Positions 59,440-64,000 of a stretch of DNA of 64,000 bases are shown here, in pieces; positions within the stretch are counted from its first letter, which is position 1; every line of letters begins with the position of its first letter. The DNA lies in the NCBI GenBank assembly GCA_026008535.1, contig BRKX01000006.1, positions 1,324,501 through 1,388,500 of the forward strand, given 5' to 3'. Source of the DNA: Perilla frutescens (taxonomy: Eukaryota > Streptophyta > Magnoliopsida > Lamiales > Lamiaceae). The notes under the pieces are model-generated. The model ran no database searches. It worked only from the letters and a program-made list of their open reading frames with translations, and had not been told where the DNA came from. A program made the position numbers and the translations under genes.

Positions 59440-60530
59440 TCTTATAGTTGACTACGTGAATTGGATCATGAATACTTCATCATCATAGAAACATGGAATA
59501 CATTGTGTACATCTTGCCAATTGTGGCGACAAGGCCAATCTGTAGGCTACATTATCAATCTTCTCAAGTATCTCAAATGGTCCAATAAATCTTAGTCTCA
59601 ACTTTTCTTTCTTTCCACATCTAATGGAACCTTTCAACGAAAATAATAATAGGCTCTATCATATTTCTCCACTATTTTTTTTTTTATAAAAATCTCAGTA
59701 CATCTTTGTATTTCTTTGGTGAATAGTGTAAGTAAGCTTTATTGAAATATTCTCGTGTTAGACTTTCATCTGTTGGCACACATAACCTTTTTTCAAACAC
59801 TAAGATACCATAATCAGTTAAAACAAACCCTTTAGCATCTCCAATAAGAACTATACTCATCTTTTCCAAGAACTTATCACTCATTTGAGTTTGCTTTATC
59901 CTTTCTCTCAAAGTAGGTTTAACCACTAATGTTGCCAACATTGTTGTTGTGCTACTTGGATGAACCACTATCTCAATCCTTAATTTAGTTAAATCTTCGA
60001 TTATTTGTTCTTGATTTGTAGGTAAGACTACTGATTGACATTTATTCTTCCGACTCAAAGCATTAATAAATACCTTTATCTTTCCATGGTGGTAGTGAAT
60101 GGTACTATACTACTACTATCATAATCCTTTATGAGTTCCAACATTCTTCTATGTCTCATATTCAACTTTTCTCGGTGAAAACGTACTTTAAGCTTTTATG
60201 GTCGATATTGATATCACATTTACCACCATAAATCCAAGTCGTGTGTAGAGTAGCTCAGCTTATATCTCTTCAATTTCCTTGACGTGCAAGCAATCACCTT
60301 ACCACGTTGCATCAAAACACAACCAAAGTCCAAGATTCGATACATCACTATAGACCACAAAGTTTCCGAACCTTCAAGAACAACAAAAATTGGTGTTAAA
60401 ATTAGTTGATGCTTTAACTCTTAAAAGTTATTTTCACACTTATAGGACCATTGAAACTTTTCACATTTTCTAGTTAATCGTATCATTGATCCAGAAATCT
60501 TTGCAAAATCTTCAATAAAACTTCAATAGT
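59440..60530 (-). pseudogene. Decayed Ty3/gypsy pol fragment (RNase H to integrase)
   Basis: Minus strand, in order: RNase H remnants near 60200-60420 (FVVYSD-like and VLMQRGKVIA-like stretches in shifted frames), a linker and H2C2 integrase region (59684-60058, including PTLRERIKQTQMSDKFLEK and RLCVPTDESL), then the integrase C-terminal region (59452-59637: KLRLRFIGPFEILEKIDNVA, YRLAL). The pattern matches gypsy elements of the chromovirus type. The integrase catalytic core between these pieces is missing. No LTR was found. The 5' side is cut by the MITE at 60538. Confidence 0.75.
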
Positions 60531-60537
60531 AATAAAA

Positions 60538-60915
60538 AGCTTATTGTGTGTGCCAACCGTGTATCAAAGTTCAAAATTATTATTTTTGCTTGTATTTTTT
60601 CTTCAATTTTAATTCTTTTAGGTTGAGCATAATTTTACAATTTTATTTAGGGTTTATTTCACCCAATTAGGGTTTTTAATTATTTTTTAATATTTAATTT
60701 TATTTTTTAGTTAATATAATATAATTGATTTTTTGGGTTGATTATTCAAAACTTAAGGTATATAATTTTTAATTTTTTTAATTTTAGCAATAAATATTAA
60801 TTATGATTAGTTATAACATAATGAATTTTATTTTTACAAAAAAAGAATTAATAATATAAAATTTTAACGTTGGCACACGGTTGGCACATAAAGTTGGGAC
60901 TGAAGTATCTCTAGT
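60538..60915 (+). mobile_element. AT-rich MITE family A, copy 8
   Basis: Core AGGGTTTATTTCACCCAATT plus AGGGTTTTTAATT; right end GGCACACGGTTGGCACATAA then AGTTGGGACTGAAGTATCTC. The left end lacks the outer 15-20 bases seen in copy 7. It is in the opposite orientation to copy 7 and interrupts or borders the gypsy pol remnant. Confidence 0.8.
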
Positions 60916-60928
60916 CTTCTATGTTACC

Positions 60929-61251
60929 TTTTCTTTCTTGTTTTGTTTTTTTACCTTTTTACACTAGATTGCTAATTTGTTTATATAAAGGAGCAATATT
61001 TTGATTTTTAACCAAAAGAATGTATCTGATCTCATTATTTTTATGCTTTTTGAGGATTTTTTTTAACTGATTGTTTGGTGATATTGTATATTTTCAGTCT
61101 TAATTATAGCGACCTTTTTACAACAATTATTAGGTTTTTATGCATTGTTGCTAATTTTTTAGTGAGGTCTGAAAAATCTTATGAGTTTTTATTAGTATAT
61201 TTATATTTTAATTTACTGTTAAACCTTTTAAAATAATGACTAATGAGGCTA
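60929..61251 (+). repeat. Dispersed repeat D, copy 3
   Basis: Near-full-length match to the copy at 17508-17827, including GATTGTTTGGTGATATTG and GTGAGGTCTGAAAAATCTTA and ending in TAATGAGGCTA. As with copy 2, it follows a family A MITE closely. Confidence 0.75.
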
Positions 61252-61254
61252 GGG

Positions 61255-61660
61255 CAGTAATAAACAAAGCCGCTCGTGAAATATTTAGAATTCAGCTCGA
61301 AAAAAATTCGTTCGAAGCTCATTCATTTTCTAAATAAGCCGAACTCGAACATAGTAGTATTCGACTCGGCCAACTAATGAATATGTTCGAGCTCAAGCTT
61401 AATCAAACATGTTCATGAATATATTATAAATATTTCAAATATGTAAATTAAATAAGCTATTTTTTGAGCTCGAGTTCGAATATATAAATTAAACGAGCAT
61501 TTGGGTTCGGGCTCATTTAGTAAATTTTTGAGCATTTCAATCAAATTCGAACATAACAAATATTTATCCAGCCGAACTTGAACAAGAGGATAAAAATTCA
61601 AATCGAGCTCGAACTTAAATATTCCGTAACGAATTGAGCTCAAGCATCAAAATGTTCATA
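61255..61660. repeat. GAGCTCGA-rich repetitive element
   Basis: Many forward and inverted GAGCTCGA/TTCGAGCTC motifs (for example TATGTTCGAGCTCAAGCTTA and AAATCGAGCTCGAACTTAAA). It is typical of an abundant plant non-autonomous DNA element, but the ends are not clear. Related sequence is at 16070-16200 and weakly at 63700-63850. Confidence 0.5.
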
Positions 61661-61818
61661 TCGACAACTAATATATTTAACAATATTTAATTATCTACCA
61701 TACATGTTGAATTACTATCTCAACAACTAATATACTTTAACAATATTTAATTATCTATCACACATAATTTTTATAATTTTAAAATAATGTATTACATGTA
61801 TTATCTACCATACATGTA

Positions 61819-63498
61819 GGCCCCGTTCGGTTGATTAGATTGGGTGAGAATATGGGCCGGACAGGACTAAGTCCAATGTTTGGTTAATAAGACCCAATCT
61901 TGCAAGCCCGAGACTCAGTCCAAAGATTAGATCCCGCTGTATAATTTCCACGATTAGCTATCGGAGCTCCCCCCTCCAACAAAATCAATCTTGCAAAGAT
62001 TATACAAATCTGCCCTTACAGCAGACACATTGCTGCAACCTATCGGAGTATCCATTTGTTGATATCAATATCTAACAAACGGATATATAAATATATAGCT
62101 TATATGCTAGCGCCGTCGCCGCGTCGATGGCCATGAGAGGAGAAAGCTCCGGCGATTGTGATTGTTCGGAGAGAAGAGCAGAGACCGCATCCCAGGCGGA
62201 GATCGACTGTGAGTCTGAGATGGGCCGCGATTCGCGACGTTGTTGCTCTTGGGCGTGAGATATAGAGGCGGGCGGCCTCTGCAGGCGCAGCCGTGAGAGC
62301 GGAGTGTTGTCATCGTCCGACGACGCTTCCGATGACACAGATGTCGAGGAGAGAAGGTCCGGCGAGGCTATCTGAGGTAACTCTGATCCCCCATACTCAG
62401 ACTCTGTCTCTTCTTCTCCTTTTTGCTCAGAGGATGAGTCCTCTGTTTCTGCTTTTTTGGAATCTACATTTCCTTCCCCTAATTTCTTTGGTGCTGGGAC
62501 GTGGGGGAAGAGGAGATAAGTGTGATGGGATTTTTTGGGTTTTGGAGATTGGTGATGTTTGTGGGGGCTGTTGGAGGGTGAAGGTGTACGATGGGTCGTT
62601 CTTGGGTATTTTTGTGAGGGAGTGGGGGGCTGTGGTGAGAGGGGTCTGGAGGGGGTGTTGGCTGGGCAGTTTAGGTCTGAGTAGTGAAATTGGAGTGGAG
62701 TCTGGTGGGGATGAGTTATCAGACGCCGGGATGATCCGACAGGTGTGATGGGGGCTGGTATTGGTGTTGGAGTGAGATGGGGCTGTTGCGGGTGAGTCAG
62801 GGTGGGAGAAGCGTGACGGGAGGCCGTGTGTGGGCTGGTAGGAAGGGCTGGGTGAGGAGCAGCAGAGTGCTGCGATGCAGACTGTTGTGTTGTTGGGTTT
62901 GCAAGGGGGGTCAGTGATGTGAGGGTGAGTTTTTGCTGTTTTGAAGTTTTTTCAATTTCTGGGCATGAGTTGGTATCTGGGTTCGGTTCAGCAGAAATCA
63001 CAGAATGTGTTTTGTGTTTTTTTGAGGAATTGGAGTAGGAAGTTGATGCTATTTTTTCTGTGGATTTTTTTTGCAGATGTAACTGCAGAAGAGGGGAGAT
63101 CTGGGCCAGTTTCTTGGCTGATTTTTTGGATGCTGGAGAAGGCGTTGAAATCTGGGCAGATTGCCCAGAATTTTGTTTCCTCCTACCCATAACAGGAGAT
63201 TTGGAAATTTAGACCCAAATCATGGCTGGAGACTTGAGTTTGGATGAAGAACAAGATGAACAGAAAATAAAAATTAAAAATTAAAAAAACTGGAAAAACA
63301 AAAAAATAAAAGGTCGATCAGGGGTATATTAGTAAATGATCAAGAAATTAGCATTATATAATCTTGCACACCAAACATGATTGTAAGATTGTATAAAATT
63401 GACAAATAAACCGAACACCTTTTTTTAGCCATGATTCAATCTTGATCTATCCCATACTTTATCTGACTCTTATCTTATCTAGGAAACCGAACGGGGCC
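61819..63498. mobile_element. PIF/Harbinger (Tourist)-like TIR element, 1.68 kb, carrying one ORF
   Basis: A perfect 14-bp terminal inverted repeat, GGCCCCGTTCGGTT at the left and its inverse at 63485-63498, resembles Tourist/Harbinger ends. The trinucleotide GTA flanks both ends (61816-61818 and 63499-63501) and fits the 3-bp target duplication of this superfamily, although TTA/TAA is more usual. Sub-terminal AATCTTGCA-type motifs occur at both ends (about 61905, 61987, 63360, and inverted near 63381). No DDE transposase is present. The interior is more GC-rich than the surroundings and is filled by a single minus-strand ORF. Confidence 0.78.
62072..63190 (-). CDS. Unrecognised Pro/Ser-rich protein inside the Harbinger-like element
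   Basis: A 372-codon uninterrupted frame starting MGRRKQNSGQSAQIS. I recognise no domain. The N-terminal third is Lys/Ser/Gln-rich, the middle (about 95-225) is dominated by Pro, Ser, Thr and His (for example HPQQPHLTPTPIPAPITPVG), and the last third is acidic with Ser runs (EDSSSEQKGEEETESEYGGS, SSEASSDDDNTPLSRLRL). The last residues (AYKLYIYISVC) look like translation into flanking AT-rich DNA. It resembles neither the Harbinger transposase nor its MYB-like partner. It could be a captured host gene fragment, an accessory protein of a larger family, or a frame kept open by base composition. Intrinsic disorder is expected. Confidence 0.45.
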   Translation of the reverse strand: MGRRKQNSGQSAQISTPSPASKKSAKKLAQISPLLQLHLQKKSTEKIASTSYSNSSKKHKTHSVISAEPNPDTNSCPEIEKTSKQQKLTLTSLTPLANPTTQQSASQHSAAPHPALPTSPHTASRHASPTLTHPQQPHLTPTPIPAPITPVGSSRRLITHPHQTPLQFHYSDLNCPANTPSRPLSPQPPTPSQKYPRTTHRTPSPSNSPHKHHQSPKPKKSHHTYLLFPHVPAPKKLGEGNVDSKKAETEDSSSEQKGEEETESEYGGSELPQIASPDLLSSTSVSSEASSDDDNTPLSRLRLQRPPASISHAQEQQRRESRPISDSQSISAWDAVSALLSEQSQSPELSPLMAIDAATALAYKLYIYISVC

Positions 63499-63501
63499 GT
63501 A

Positions 63502-64000
63502 GGGTATAATTTCCCCTTTATAACCCAATACAAAAGATTCCGATTTCCTAATCTCCCTTTATCGTGTTGCCGAAAATATAGAAGAATTGTGTTTCACATG
63601 ATTTCATCTCATTTCTACTACAACATATGTTGAGATAAGAATTATTAAATCACATGTGAATACTAAATGTGTAAGTAATAATTATGCTCATAACTATAAT
63701 TGTAAATAAGTCGAGTCGAGATAACATGTACTTATTTAAATTTATTTGGAATTATATTGAGTTCTATAAATTATATTTGTGCTTATTTGATTATATATCG
63801 TGTCCAGCTCAAATGAGATTTGATTGAGTTGAACACGAGTTGAGTTCAAGTAATTTTATATTTTTGAATTTAATCCAATTAGCCAGTTGAAGATAAAAAT
63901 TAAGTTTTGTTTTGATTGTTTCTTAATAAAATAAAATAAAAATAAAAAAATTCGTAATTATTATTCCCCCAAAAACTAAGAATATAGGGATATTTCCCAT
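63502..64000. other. AT-rich intergenic DNA at the window end
   Basis: No gene. Around 63700-63850 motifs such as AAGTCGAGTCGAG and GTTGAACACGAGTTGAG weakly recall the GAGCTCGA-type repeat. Confidence 0.5.

Noticed and set aside
62293..62748. 151-codon plus-strand frame inside the Harbinger-like element
   Set aside because: Antisense to the longer minus-strand frame; its composition is the mirror of the Pro/Ser-rich sequence. Coding strand remains uncertain, but the longer frame with the clean Met start was preferred.
1..64000. tRNA, rRNA, CRISPR arrays, organellar DNA insertions
   Set aside because: No B-box-like T-loop in a plausible cloverleaf, no rRNA-like block and no regularly spaced identical repeats were found by eye; a tRNAscan-SE and BLAST search would be needed to exclude them fully.

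Overview
This is a nuclear window from a flowering plant, most likely a eudicot. The signs are low gene density, AT-rich intergenic DNA, plant-type Ty1/copia and Ty3/gypsy elements, many MITEs, GT-AG introns and plant-specific families (GH17-X8 glucanase, EAR-motif ERF, ACA-type calcium pump, NLR-derived protein). The species cannot be fixed from the sequence alone.

Only four convincing host genes are present: a secreted beta-1,3-glucanase with an X8 domain (4972-6509, +), a group-VIII-like ERF repressor (14327-15010, +), a two-exon, 1020-residue protein with the full architecture of a plasma-membrane Ca2+-ATPase (37568-40735, -), and an NLR-derived winged-helix/LRR protein without NB-ARC (55983-58061, +). 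They are not an operon or an evident cluster; transposon-filled DNA separates them. The two most unusual are the pump-like gene, whose reading frame is intact although nearly every P-type ATPase signature motif is altered, and the NLR-like gene, which has lost its nucleotide switch.

Most of the rest is repeats. At 20404-29685 lies a complete Ty1/copia element (minus strand) with LTRs, primer-binding site, polypurine tract and a perfect ATTAA target duplication; its coding region is decayed. A second, smaller and younger copia element occupies 41389-47031. A truncated element with an LTR, primer-binding site and partial gag lies at 47986-49167. LTRs at 18739-19349, 35548-36234 and 53436-53980 share a GTCGGAG...CCGACGGTC-type block near their 3' ends and look like one gypsy lineage; the one at 35548 sits inside a hAT-like element. 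A Helitron 3' terminus is at 34567. Decayed gypsy gag (51956-53400) and pol (59440-60530) fragments are also present.

Small DNA elements are abundant: one AT-rich MITE family has about eight copies, and there are several fold-back elements, two Stowaway-like elements and a three-copy A/T-rich repeat. At 61819-63498 a TIR-bounded, Harbinger/Tourist-like element flanked by GTA carries a single 372-codon Pro/Ser-rich reading frame that I do not recognise. No tRNA, rRNA, CRISPR or organellar insertion was found by eye.
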